Source: Paracoccaceae bacterium (lineage in GTDB: Bacteria > Pseudomonadota > Alphaproteobacteria > Rhodobacterales > Rhodobacteraceae). From it: a DNA stretch of 8,664 nt. The position numbers were made by a program, and so were the translations under genes. The DNA lies in assembly GCA_007121055.1 (NCBI GenBank), contig SKMM01000058.1, positions 1 to 8,664 on the forward strand, in the 5' to 3' direction. Below the pieces are notes generated by a model. It saw nothing but the letters and a program-made list of their open reading frames with translations. It was not told the DNA's origin and searched no databases. Shown one piece after another: positions 1 to 6,453 of the stretch (position 1 is the stretch's first letter; each line of letters opens with the position of its first letter).

Positions 1-761
1 ACGCGCCCCCGCGCATGGCCGCCGCGGGCCGCGTGGACCTCGCCATCTCCTACCAGCCACAACTCCACCTCAGCCGGCATGCCGACCTGCCGCTGCGGCG
101 GGTGGGCACGCTGATCTCCACGCCCCTGACCTGCCTCGTGGTGCTGGCCGAAGGACCGGTGCAGTCCCTTCCCGACCTCGCCGGCCGCCCCGTGGGCTTT
201 GCGGTGGCCGGCGTGCAGGAGATGATGCTGGACGCGATGCTCGCCCACCACGGCCTCGCCCCCGACGCGGTGGAGCAGGTCAACATCGGCTGGTCGATCT
301 CGCCCGCGCTGATGTCGGGGCAGGTCGCGGGCGTCATCGGCGCCTTCCGCAACTTCGAACTGAACCAGCTCGCGATCGAGGGCATGGAGGGGCGTTGCTT
401 CTACCCCGAGGCCGAGGGCCTGCCGGGCTATGACGAACTCATCTACGTCGCCAACCCCGAGCGGATGGACGCCGACGCCATCGCCCGCTTCCTCGACGCC
501 ACCGAGCGCGCCGTGGGCTTCATCCTCAACGACCCCGACGCGGCTTGGGAGGTCTTCTCGGCCACCGCGCCCGAGTTGCAGACCGAGCTGAACGCCCGCG
601 CCTGGGCCGACACCTGGCCCCGCTTCGCCTCGCGGCCCGCAGCAATGGACGCCGGACGCTATGCCCGGTTCGAGGCCTTCCTGGCCGACCGCGGCGCCAC
701 GCCCGGCGGGCTGCCCGTGTCCGACCTAGCCATCGACGTCACCGCCGAGGTGGCGCCATGA
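1..761 (+). CDS. thiY: ThiY-like thiamin-pyrimidine ABC transporter substrate-binding protein (3' part)
   Basis: This is the C-terminal 252 residues of a periplasmic binding protein of the NMT1/THI5-like (ThiY) family, which delivers formylaminopyrimidine-type thiamin precursors to a ThiX/ThiZ ABC transporter. The frame is open to the left edge, so the start, signal peptide and roughly the first quarter lie outside. The visible part opens with a family-typical stretch (VDLAISYQPQL, visible residues 11-21). A lobe-2 segment follows, with 'SLPDLAGRPVG' and 'GAFRNFELNQL' (about 113-123), the latter resembling the ligand-pocket strand of ThiY proteins. Its stop codon overlaps the start of the next gene, a TenA homologue. 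That pairing supports thiamin-pyrimidine salvage over other NMT1-like substrates such as taurine or nitrate. The permease and ATPase genes are not in view and would be expected upstream. Family assignment is fairly secure; the exact ligand is inferred from context. Confidence 0.85.
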   Translation, partial: APPRMAAAGRVDLAISYQPQLHLSRHADLPLRRVGTLISTPLTCLVVLAEGPVQSLPDLAGRPVGFAVAGVQEMMLDAMLAHHGLAPDAVEQVNIGWSISPALMSGQVAGVIGAFRNFELNQLAIEGMEGRCFYPEAEGLPGYDELIYVANPERMDADAIARFLDATERAVGFILNDPDAAWEVFSATAPELQTELNARAWADTWPRFASRPAAMDAGRYARFEAFLADRGATPGGLPVSDLAIDVTAEVAP

Positions 762-1432
762 CCGCTCCCGCCTATGGCCGCGCCTTTGCCCTCTGGCGCG
801 CGGCGGCGCCGGACTGGGACGCCTATACCTGCCATGACTTCGTCGAGGCGCTGGGGCGGGGCGACCTGCCGCGGGCGAATTTCCTGCACTACCTGCGGCA
901 GGATTACGTGTTCCTGATCCATTTCGCCCGCGCCTGGGCTTTGGCGGCGGCCAAGGCGGATACCCTGGCCGAGATGCAGGCGGCCTCGGCCACGGTGCAT
1001 GCGCTGGTGCATCACGAGATGCCGCTGCATGTGCAGATCTGCGCCCGCGAGGGGATCGACGCGGCCGCGCTGGAGGCGACCGCGGAGGCGCCGGCGAACC
1101 TCGCCTATACGCGCTATGTGCTGGAGGCGGGGTATTCGGGCGACTTCCTCGACCTGATGGCGGCGCTGGCGCCCTGCGTGCTGGGCTATGGCGAGATCGG
1201 GGCGCGGCTGGCGGGCGCGGGCGGGCCCTATGCCGAATGGATCGAGACCTATGGCGGGGACGAGTATCAGGGGCTGTGCCGCGAGGTGGGCGCGCTGATC
1301 GACGGGGCGCTGGCGCACCGGCTGGGGCCGGACTGGGCCGGGCTGCCGCGGGCCGATGGGCTCGCACGCCGCTTTGCCACCGCGACGCGGCTGGAGGTCG
1401 GGTTCTGGCAGATGGGCCTCGATGGCGCGTGA
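758..1432 (+). CDS. tenA: TenA-family aminopyrimidine aminohydrolase / thiaminase II (Cys type)
   Basis: A 224-residue protein of the usual TenA length, all-helical in this family. TenA hydrolyses aminomethyl-aminopyrimidine from degraded thiamin to HMP, and can also act as thiaminase II in the cytoplasm. The catalytic set of the cysteine-type TenA proteins is visible: Asp49 in 'LRQDYVFLIHFARAW', Cys140 and Tyr144 in 'LAPCVLGYGEIG', Tyr165 in 'WIETYGGDEY', and the C-terminal Glu213 in 'TRLEVGFWQMG'. The match to B. subtilis numbering (Asp44, Cys135, Tyr139, Glu205) is from memory of the family. The ATG at 758 is chosen because it overlaps the thiY stop (ATGA), giving translational coupling, and because the TenA homology starts there. 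A longer in-frame extension upstream lies within thiY and is not expected to be used. The pair imports and hydrolyses the same pyrimidine. No riboswitch is visible because the operon start is outside the window. Confidence 0.93.
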   Translation: MTAPAYGRAFALWRAAAPDWDAYTCHDFVEALGRGDLPRANFLHYLRQDYVFLIHFARAWALAAAKADTLAEMQAASATVHALVHHEMPLHVQICAREGIDAAALEATAEAPANLAYTRYVLEAGYSGDFLDLMAALAPCVLGYGEIGARLAGAGGPYAEWIETYGGDEYQGLCREVGALIDGALAHRLGPDWAGLPRADGLARRFATATRLEVGFWQMGLDGA

Positions 1433-1539
1433 CGGGCGGGCCGCGGAGGGGGCGGCGTCGTGCGGGGGTGCCGTGACCCTCGGCCGGGCTGCGGAGGGTT
1501 CCGGAGGCGGCTGCGACGCGGCCGGCGGCTGACGGCCCG

Positions 1540-1659
1540 GAGGGGATCGCGGGCCGCATTCTGGCGCTGGGCGGGTGCGAGGTGCGGGTGGCTGATCGAA
1601 GGGCGGCTTTCCGGGGCGGGGACGGTCTGCGGCCGATTGAGGGTCTGGCAGGCTACTGA
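1540..1659 (+). pseudogene. Possible remnant of a Rossmann-type (FAD/NAD) N-terminus
   Basis: In one + strand frame the sequence reads '...EGIAGRILALGGCEVRVADR', followed by about 19 less convincing residues and a TGA at 1657-1659. The phrase resembles the beta-alpha-beta dinucleotide-binding start of FAD-dependent oxidases (G-I-A-G-L...L-x-x-x-G-C-E-V-x-V-x-D-R), with part of the helix missing. Codons in the first half have GC in nearly every third position. A ThiO-type glycine oxidase would be a natural neighbour of tenA, so a decayed thiO is one explanation. The evidence is a single short motif in a high-GC background, so chance is quite possible. The stop lies inside the left arm of the inverted-repeat element. 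Confidence 0.2.
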
Positions 1660-1799
1660 AAAAGGGAATTCGGCAGCATCCGGTGGGAAATCTTGCTGCT
1701 GCTGCGTCGGGCCAGGGCTTGTGGGGGGCGTGGCGCGGAACAAGTGTCCGATAGCTCAATCGGGAGGGGATGGGGCTCGGGCTTCTTCAGCGGCCTGCC
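1647..1799. mobile_element. Inverted-repeat-bounded 153-base segment, possible MITE or IS remnant
   Basis: Bases 1647-1664 (GGCAGGCTACTGAAAAAG) and 1782-1799 (CTTCTTCAGCGGCCTGCC) are reverse complements at 15 of 18 positions. The 117 bases between the arms hold no gene and are less GC-rich than the flanks. An arm running '..CTGAAAAAG' resembles the ends of several insertion-sequence families, but I cannot name one. No clear target duplication is visible. If the ends are drawn at 1651 and 1795, the bases just outside are GGCA and TGCC, which are complementary to each other. An alternative is a long-range 3' UTR hairpin: as - strand RNA the arms pair at 17 of 18 positions when G-U pairs are counted. 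Confidence 0.35.
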
Positions 1800-1840
1800 G
1801 GGCCATCGGCGGCGCGGGGATGAGGGGAGCGTCAGCGGCG

Positions 1841-2914
1841 TCAGGCGTCGATCTCGACGCGGCCGAGGGGGCGGGAGCAGCAGGGGAGGAAATAGCCCTC
1901 GGCGATCTCGTCCTCCATGATGCCACCGTTGTGGACCATGTGGACCTCGCCCGAGACCTTGCGTTGCTTGCAGGTGCCGCACAGGCCGAAGTTGCAGCCC
2001 GCGGGCAGGGCCACGCCGTGGCTGCGGGCGATGTGGAGGATGGTGTCGGCCTCGGTGCACGCGACGGTCAGGCCGGAGCGGGTGAAGACGAGCTCGGCGG
2101 GGGCGGTTTCGTCGGGGACGGGGTCGTCGAACTCGGTGATCTCGGCCACCGTCTCGGCGGGGGTGGCGAAGCTTTCCTGGTGGTAGCGGGCCATGTCGTA
2201 GCCCAGCGAGATCAGGATCTCGCGCACGGCGGTCATGAAGCCCTCGGGGCCGCAGCAGTAGACCTCGCGCTCCAGATAGTCGCTGCACATCAGCCCGAGC
2301 ATGAGCTGGTTGAGCTGGCCGCGGTAGCCGGTCCAGACCTCGTAGGGATCGGGGCGGCTGACGACGAAGTGCAGCGCCAGGCCCGCGACGCGGGAGGCCA
2401 TGTATTCCAGCCGGCCGCGGAAGATCAGGTCGCGGGGGCGGTGGGCGGCCTGGATGAACACCAGATCGGGTTCCTCGCCGCGCTCGCAGAGCGTGGCGGC
2501 CATGGACATCATCGGCGTGACGCCCGAGCCCGCGGAGATGAACAGGAACTTGCCGTCGGGCTGGGGCGGGAGGTGGAAGAGGCCCGACGGTCCCCAGGCG
2601 CGCAGGCGCATGCCGGTGCGCAGGTGGTCATGCATCCAGGCGGTGCCGATGGAGCCGGGCTGCACCTTGTTGGTGACGGAGATGTAGGCGTTGGTGATGG
2701 GGGAGGAGGAGATGGTGTAGGTGCGCTGCACCGCGCCGCCCGGCAGCGGCAGCTCCAGCGTCAGGAACTGGCCCGCGCGGAAGACGAAGGTGGCGCCCGA
2801 GGGGGGGCGGAAGACGAAGGTCTTGACCCCCGGCGTTTCCGGCAGGACGGCCACGCATTCCAGCGGCTCGGCGTCGGTCCAGACCGGGGTGGCCGCCGTG
2901 GGCATCGGGATCAT
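1841..2914 (-). CDS. FAD/[2Fe-2S] reductase partner of the Rieske oxygenase (GbcB-like)
   Basis: A 357-residue electron-transfer protein carrying reducing equivalents from NAD(P)H to the oxygenase encoded just upstream. Domain order is FNR-type FAD domain (about 18-115), NAD(P)-binding domain (about 122-230) and C-terminal plant-type ferredoxin (about 273-357). Visible motifs are 'RTYTISSSP' (64-72, flavin binding), 'ISAGSGVTPMMS' (126-137) and 'CCGPEGFM' (220-227) for nucleotide binding. The four [2Fe-2S] ligands are Cys307-x4-Cys312-x2-Cys315-x29-Cys345, with an extra Cys346. This architecture is that of GbcB and other quaternary-amine monooxygenase reductases, and also of PaaE/Hcr-like proteins. 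The neighbour decides for the former. The start lies only 4 bases after the oxygenase stop, with a GGCGGAG motif overlapping that stop, so the two are probably translationally coupled. A second ATG at codon 4 is an alternative start. Confidence 0.92.
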   Translation of the reverse strand: MIPMPTAATPVWTDAEPLECVAVLPETPGVKTFVFRPPSGATFVFRAGQFLTLELPLPGGAVQRTYTISSSPITNAYISVTNKVQPGSIGTAWMHDHLRTGMRLRAWGPSGLFHLPPQPDGKFLFISAGSGVTPMMSMAATLCERGEEPDLVFIQAAHRPRDLIFRGRLEYMASRVAGLALHFVVSRPDPYEVWTGYRGQLNQLMLGLMCSDYLEREVYCCGPEGFMTAVREILISLGYDMARYHQESFATPAETVAEITEFDDPVPDETAPAELVFTRSGLTVACTEADTILHIARSHGVALPAGCNFGLCGTCKQRKVSGEVHMVHNGGIMEDEIAEGYFLPCCSRPLGRVEIDA

Positions 2915-2918
2915 CGGC

Positions 2919-4178
2919 TCACTCCGCCGCGAGGCTGCGGGGCACGGGGCGCGTGCGGTCCGCGCGGCCGATCAGGCGGTCCTGCAGGGTGCGGCAGTAC
3001 CAGTCGACGAACTGGTTCACGCCGCCCTCCTGCACGCGGCTGTAGGGGCCGGGGCGGTAGGCGGGTGAGTTCACGCCGCGCTGGTTGTCCTCGACGATGC
3101 GGCGGTCCTCGTCGTTGGTGGCGGTCCAGACCTCGGTGAGGCGGTGCAGGTCGTAGTCGCGGCCGTCCTCGGCGTCCGCGTGGACGAGCCAGGTGGTGGT
3201 GACCTCGGTCTGCTGGGGGCCGATGGGCAGGACGCGGAAGGTCAGGACGTGGTCGGACAGGAAATGGCTCCAGAGATTGGGGTAGTGGAAGAACAGGCAG
3301 GACCCCGCATCGTCGAAGGGGATGCGGCCGATGCGGCGGGAGACGGCGGCGCGCCCGTCCATGGTGTAGCTGACCGCCTGGCCGAGGAAGGGGATGCGGA
3401 CGAAGCGCCAGCGTTCCGTGGGGTCGATGACGTATTTCGAGGGCAGGCCGGCGGCTTCGCAGCGCGCGACATGGGCCCGGCCGGCGTTGGAGGTGTCGCT
3501 GTCGTCGGCGCCCACGAGGTTGGGGTCGTCGGGGAAGGTGATGCAGAGGGAGGGGTGCGAGCCGCTGCAGTGGTAGCACTCGCGGTTGTTTTCCAGCACG
3601 AGCTTCCAGTTGGCGTTTTCGACGATGCTGGAGCGGTGGGCGACCTTGAGGTGGGTCACGTCATGGGGGCCGAGGTAGCGGGCGGCCTGGGCCTCCAGCG
3701 CTGTGGTGTCGGGCGCGGTGTCGGCGAGGCAGATAGAGATGAGCCCGGCGATTTCCCGGCAATGGATGGGGCCGAGGCCGTGGCTTGAGGCGTCGAAGTC
3801 GGGGCCCATGTCGCGGGTCCAGATGAGCTGTCCGTCGAGGTCGTAGGTCCACTGGTGGTAGGGGCAGACGAGGCGGGCGGAGCTGCCGCGCCCGGCCGTG
3901 CAGACGCGGCTGCCGCGGTGGCGGCAGGAGTTGTGGAAGGCCCGGATCACCCGGTCGCGCCCGCGCACGAGGATCACCGGCGCGTCGCCCAGCTGCAGGG
4001 TCTGGAAGCTGCCGGGCTTGGGTAGATCGGCCGAAGGAGCGGCGAAGATCCAGTCCGACTGCCAGATGTGGCGCAGGTCGGCGCGGTAGAGCTCGGGGTC
4101 GGTGTAGAAGGGCTGCGGCAGGGAGTGCCACGGTTTGCGGGACATCAGGAGGTAGAGGAGGTCGGAGTCGCTGATCAT
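2919..4178 (-). CDS. Rieske non-heme iron oxygenase alpha subunit, probable betaine N-demethylase (GbcA/Stc2-like)
   Basis: A 419-residue oxygenase that should use O2 to hydroxylate an N-methyl group of a quaternary amine, releasing formaldehyde. The N-terminal Rieske domain binds [2Fe-2S] through Cys85-x-His87-x17-Cys105-x2-His108. The catalytic domain has 'ENNRECYHCSGSH' (196-208), with His203 and His208 as iron ligands and Asp358 in 'NDEDRRIVEDNQRG' as the likely third. Glu200 stands where ring-hydroxylating oxygenases have the bridging Asp. A bridging Glu is known from the carnitine monooxygenase CntA and fits the quaternary-amine branch. 'NRECYHCSGSHPSL' is close to GbcA-type proteins as I remember them. 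The substrate may be glycine betaine, proline betaine or a related compound. The start is supported by AGGA (4188-4191) 9 bases upstream. It forms a tight pair with the reductase gene and lies 122 bases after the demethylase gene. Confidence 0.92.
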   Translation of the reverse strand: MISDSDLLYLLMSRKPWHSLPQPFYTDPELYRADLRHIWQSDWIFAAPSADLPKPGSFQTLQLGDAPVILVRGRDRVIRAFHNSCRHRGSRVCTAGRGSSARLVCPYHQWTYDLDGQLIWTRDMGPDFDASSHGLGPIHCREIAGLISICLADTAPDTTALEAQAARYLGPHDVTHLKVAHRSSIVENANWKLVLENNRECYHCSGSHPSLCITFPDDPNLVGADDSDTSNAGRAHVARCEAAGLPSKYVIDPTERWRFVRIPFLGQAVSYTMDGRAAVSRRIGRIPFDDAGSCLFFHYPNLWSHFLSDHVLTFRVLPIGPQQTEVTTTWLVHADAEDGRDYDLHRLTEVWTATNDEDRRIVEDNQRGVNSPAYRPGPYSRVQEGGVNQFVDWYCRTLQDRLIGRADRTRPVPRSLAAE

Positions 4179-4300
4179 CGTCGGGGGTCCTGGGAGGGAG
4201 CCTTGGGGGCGGATGCTGGTGGTTGGCGTGTTCGGGGTTGGTGGGCGGTGCAGTCCGCGGCGGAGAGCGGGGAGTGGGACGGGCTGCGAGGGGCCTGGGG
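4179..4300 (-). other. C-rich, G-poor spacer between demethylase and oxygenase genes
   Basis: The - strand transcript of this 122-base spacer is rich in C and A and poor in G over most of its length, with runs such as CACCGCCCACCAACCCC and little obvious secondary structure. That composition resembles Rho-utilisation sites, so partial termination between the two genes is possible. I see no hairpin followed by a T-run and no convincing -35/-10 pair. The oxygenase ribosome-binding site (AGGA, 4188-4191) is at its downstream end. Confidence 0.3.
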
Positions 4301-6325
4301 TCAGATGTCCTTCATCAGGCGCAGGGCGTCGTGGATGGCGGCGTGGGTGTTGCGCGCCGAGACCGCGTCGCCGATGCGGTAGAGGGCGAAGCCGTCCCCC
4401 TCGGGCTGGGGCTGGCCATTGATCAGGGCTGCGTAGTCCACCGCGCCGCGGTTGCGGGAGAGGGGTTTGAGCTCGAAGTAGAGATCATCGAGCGGGAGGG
4501 TGCCGGCGTTGACCACGACCTGGTCGAAGTCGCGGGTCTCGACGTGGTCGGAATAGTCGGTGCCGATCTCGGCCGTCAGCATGTTGCCGGCGCGGCGGAC
4601 GTCGCGCAGGCGCTGGGCGACGGTGAAGCGGACGTCGAGGGGTTGGAGCGCGCGCATGTAGGGGACCAGGTTCATGCCCATGACCTCGGGGGCGAAGCTG
4701 CGGTCGGGGGTGATGATCTCGACATGGGCGCCGGTGCGGGCGATGCGTTCGGCGGCCTGCAGGCCGGCGTGGTCGCCGGCTTCGTCGTGGATCAGGACGC
4801 TTGTGCCCGGTTTGGCGTCGCCCGACAGAATGTCCCAGGCGCTGACCACCAGATCGCTGCCCGTGGCGCAGATTTCGGTGTGGGGCAGGCCGCCGGTGGC
4901 GATGATGACCACGTCGGGCTCCAGCGCGGTGACGTCGTCGGCCTCGGCCCAGGTGTTGAAGTGGAAGGTGACGTCGCGGGCGGCGCATTGGGCCATGCGC
5001 CAGTCGATGATCGAGAGCATCTCGCGCCGGCGGGGGGATTGGGCGGTCAGGCGGATCTGGCCGCCGGGGTGGGGCTGGGCCTCGAAGACGGTGACATGGT
5101 GCCCGCGTTCGGCGGCGACGCGGGCGGCCTCGCAGCCCCCCGGTCCGGCGCCGACGATGACGATGCGCTTGCGGGTGTCGGCGGGGGGGATGTGGTTGGG
5201 CAGGCTGAGTTCGCGGCCGGTGGCGGGGTTGTGGATGCACAGCGCCGCGCCCCCGGCATAGATGCGGTCGAGGCAGTAGTTGGCGCCGACGCAGGGACGG
5301 ATGTCGTGCTCGCGCCCCTCCACGATCTTCTGGACGATCAGCGGGTCGGCCATGTGGGCGCGGGTCATGCCGACCATGTCCAGAAGGCCCGAGGCGACGG
5401 CGTGGCGGGCGGTGGCCACATCCGGGATGCGGGCGGCGTGGAAGGTGGGCAGGCCGGTCGCGGCCCGGATGGTGCCGGCGAAGTCGAGATGCGGGGCCGA
5501 GGCCATGCCCTGGATCGGGATGACGTCGGTCAGCGCGGGGTCGGTGTCGATGTGCCCGCGGATGACGTTGAGGAAATCGACCTTGCCGCTGGCCGCCAGC
5601 TTGTGGGAGATCTCCAGCCCCTCGGCCACGGAGATGCCGTCGGGGTGGCGCTCGTCGGCGGTGTAGCGGAAGCCCACGATGAAGTCCGGCCCGGTGCGGG
5701 CGCGCACGGCGTCGAGCACGGCCCAGGTGAAGCGCATGCGGGCGTCGAGGTCGCCGTTCCAGTCGGGGCCGAGCGCGTTCAGGCGCGGGGACCAGAAGCC
5801 GTCCATCAGGTGGCCGTAGGCCTGCAGCTCGATCCCGTCCATGCCGCCCGCTTCCATCCGCTCGGCGGCATCGGCGTAGTCCTCGATGATGCGGGCGATG
5901 TCCCAGTCCTCCAGCACCTTCGGGCTGGCGCGGTGGGCGGGTTCGCGCGCGGGGCCGGGGGCGACGGAGGGCAGCCAGTCGCCCTTGTCCCAGCGGGTGC
6001 GGCGGCCGAGGTGGGTGAGCTGGATCATCACCGCGCAGCCGTGCTCGTGCAGGGCATCGGTGAGGCGCCGGACCCAGGGCACGACCTCGTCCTTCCAGGC
6101 GAGGATGTTGTTGAAGGAGGGGGGCGAATCGCGCGCGACCACCGCGGAGCCGGCGGTCATCGCCAGCGCCACACCGGCGCGGGCGCGGGTTTCGTGATAG
6201 GCGCGGTAGCGGTCCTTGGGCAGCCCGTCCTCGGGGTAGGCCGGTTCATGGGCGGTGGTCATGATCCGGTTGCGCAGCGTCAGGTGGCGCAGGCGGAAGG
6301 GCTGGAGCAGCGGGTCATCCGACAT
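4301..6325 (-). CDS. TMADH/DCR-family FMN-FeS-FAD oxidoreductase, probable N-methyl amine demethylase (DgcA/StcD-like)
   Basis: A 674-residue three-domain flavoprotein of the trimethylamine dehydrogenase and 2,4-dienoyl-CoA reductase family. It probably oxidises a tertiary N-methyl amine (dimethylglycine or N-methylproline) to the secondary amine plus formaldehyde. Residues 1-335 form an FMN-binding TIM barrel, with 'LRNRIMTTAHEP' near the N-terminus and 'GIELQAYGHLMDGFWSPRLN' (164-183) carrying active-site Tyr170/His172. The iron-sulfur motif is Cys345, Cys351, Cys363, with Ala348 where relatives have a fourth Cys. An adenine-dinucleotide domain follows with GAGPGG (392-397) and 'VTVFEA'. 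The inner nucleotide fold (about 508-540) has 'DEAGDHAG' instead of GxGxxG, as in TMADH, where it does not bind NAD(P)H. GGAAAGG (6333-6339), 7 bases upstream, supports the start. No dgcB, etfAB or sarcosine oxidase gene is in view. Automated labels would say 'NADH:flavin oxidoreductase'; a demethylase is inferred from family and neighbours. Confidence 0.88.
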   Translation of the reverse strand: MSDDPLLQPFRLRHLTLRNRIMTTAHEPAYPEDGLPKDRYRAYHETRARAGVALAMTAGSAVVARDSPPSFNNILAWKDEVVPWVRRLTDALHEHGCAVMIQLTHLGRRTRWDKGDWLPSVAPGPAREPAHRASPKVLEDWDIARIIEDYADAAERMEAGGMDGIELQAYGHLMDGFWSPRLNALGPDWNGDLDARMRFTWAVLDAVRARTGPDFIVGFRYTADERHPDGISVAEGLEISHKLAASGKVDFLNVIRGHIDTDPALTDVIPIQGMASAPHLDFAGTIRAATGLPTFHAARIPDVATARHAVASGLLDMVGMTRAHMADPLIVQKIVEGREHDIRPCVGANYCLDRIYAGGAALCIHNPATGRELSLPNHIPPADTRKRIVIVGAGPGGCEAARVAAERGHHVTVFEAQPHPGGQIRLTAQSPRRREMLSIIDWRMAQCAARDVTFHFNTWAEADDVTALEPDVVIIATGGLPHTEICATGSDLVVSAWDILSGDAKPGTSVLIHDEAGDHAGLQAAERIARTGAHVEIITPDRSFAPEVMGMNLVPYMRALQPLDVRFTVAQRLRDVRRAGNMLTAEIGTDYSDHVETRDFDQVVVNAGTLPLDDLYFELKPLSRNRGAVDYAALINGQPQPEGDGFALYRIGDAVSARNTHAAIHDALRLMKDI

Positions 6326-6332
6326 GGGCGGG

Positions 6333-6339
6333 CCTTTCC
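6333..6339 (-). promoter_or_regulatory. Ribosome-binding site of the demethylase gene
   Basis: GGAAAGG on the - strand, 7 bases before the ATG at 6325. It fixes the start, and the N-terminus read from there matches the beginning of the TIM barrel. Confidence 0.7.
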
Positions 6340-6356
6340 GGGGCTGGGGTTGCGGG

Positions 6357-6382
6357 AGCATAGGGCCGAACTGCCTCGGCCC
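6357..6382 (-). promoter_or_regulatory. Candidate operator dyad and -10 element upstream of the demethylase gene
   Basis: A perfect inverted repeat, GGGCCGA-N6-TCGGCCC (6363-6382), lies in the 128-base gap between the transporter stop and the demethylase start. Immediately beside it, on the - strand, is TATGCT (6357-6362), a fair -10 match about 32 bases before the ATG. No good -35 is seen at the expected distance (the region reads AGGGGC), which would suit an activator-dependent promoter. No T-run follows the dyad on either strand, so an intrinsic terminator is less likely. The regulator is not in the window. Confidence 0.35.
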
Positions 6383-6453
6383 CTGCGCTTGGGCACGACA
6401 TGTTTTTGCCCGCGGGCGGCATGGCCTGCCGCGCCCCGGGCGGGGAGGGGCGA

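Larger units (their letters stand above)
1433..1840. other. Non-coding gap between convergent units
   Basis: These 408 bases separate the tenA stop from the stop of the converging - strand reductase gene. No open frame on either strand looks like a real gene: translations are Arg/Gly/Pro-rich and low in complexity. I see no GC hairpin followed by a T-run in either direction. There is a 6+6 inverted repeat (1484-1489 with 1535-1540), but nothing T-rich follows it. The gap contains a possible gene remnant at about 1540-1659 and an inverted-repeat-bounded segment at 1647-1799, listed separately. The stretch from about 1655 to 1760 is noticeably less GC-rich than the surrounding genes, which fits foreign or decayed sequence. 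Confidence 0.7.

Noticed and set aside
1484..1540. Inverted repeat CCGGGC/GCCCGG after tenA as a terminator
   Set aside because: The arms are only six bases, about 45 bases apart, with no T-run; such pairs are common at this GC content.
1745..1775. tRNA D-arm-like phrase (GATAGCTCAATCGGGAGG)
   Set aside because: The D stem does not pair fully, and no anticodon stem, T-arm consensus or acceptor pairing follows within tRNA distance.
1460..3139. Long + strand open frames across the reductase and oxygenase genes
   Set aside because: They are antisense to genes with full domain motifs and encode low-complexity Gly/Arg/Val-rich sequence, the usual shadow frames of high-GC DNA.
6401..6420. T-run plus GCCCGCGGGC palindrome as an intrinsic terminator of the transporter gene
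   Set aside because: On the - strand the palindrome is followed by A's, not T's. The T-run precedes the hairpin on the + strand, so neither direction fits a terminator.
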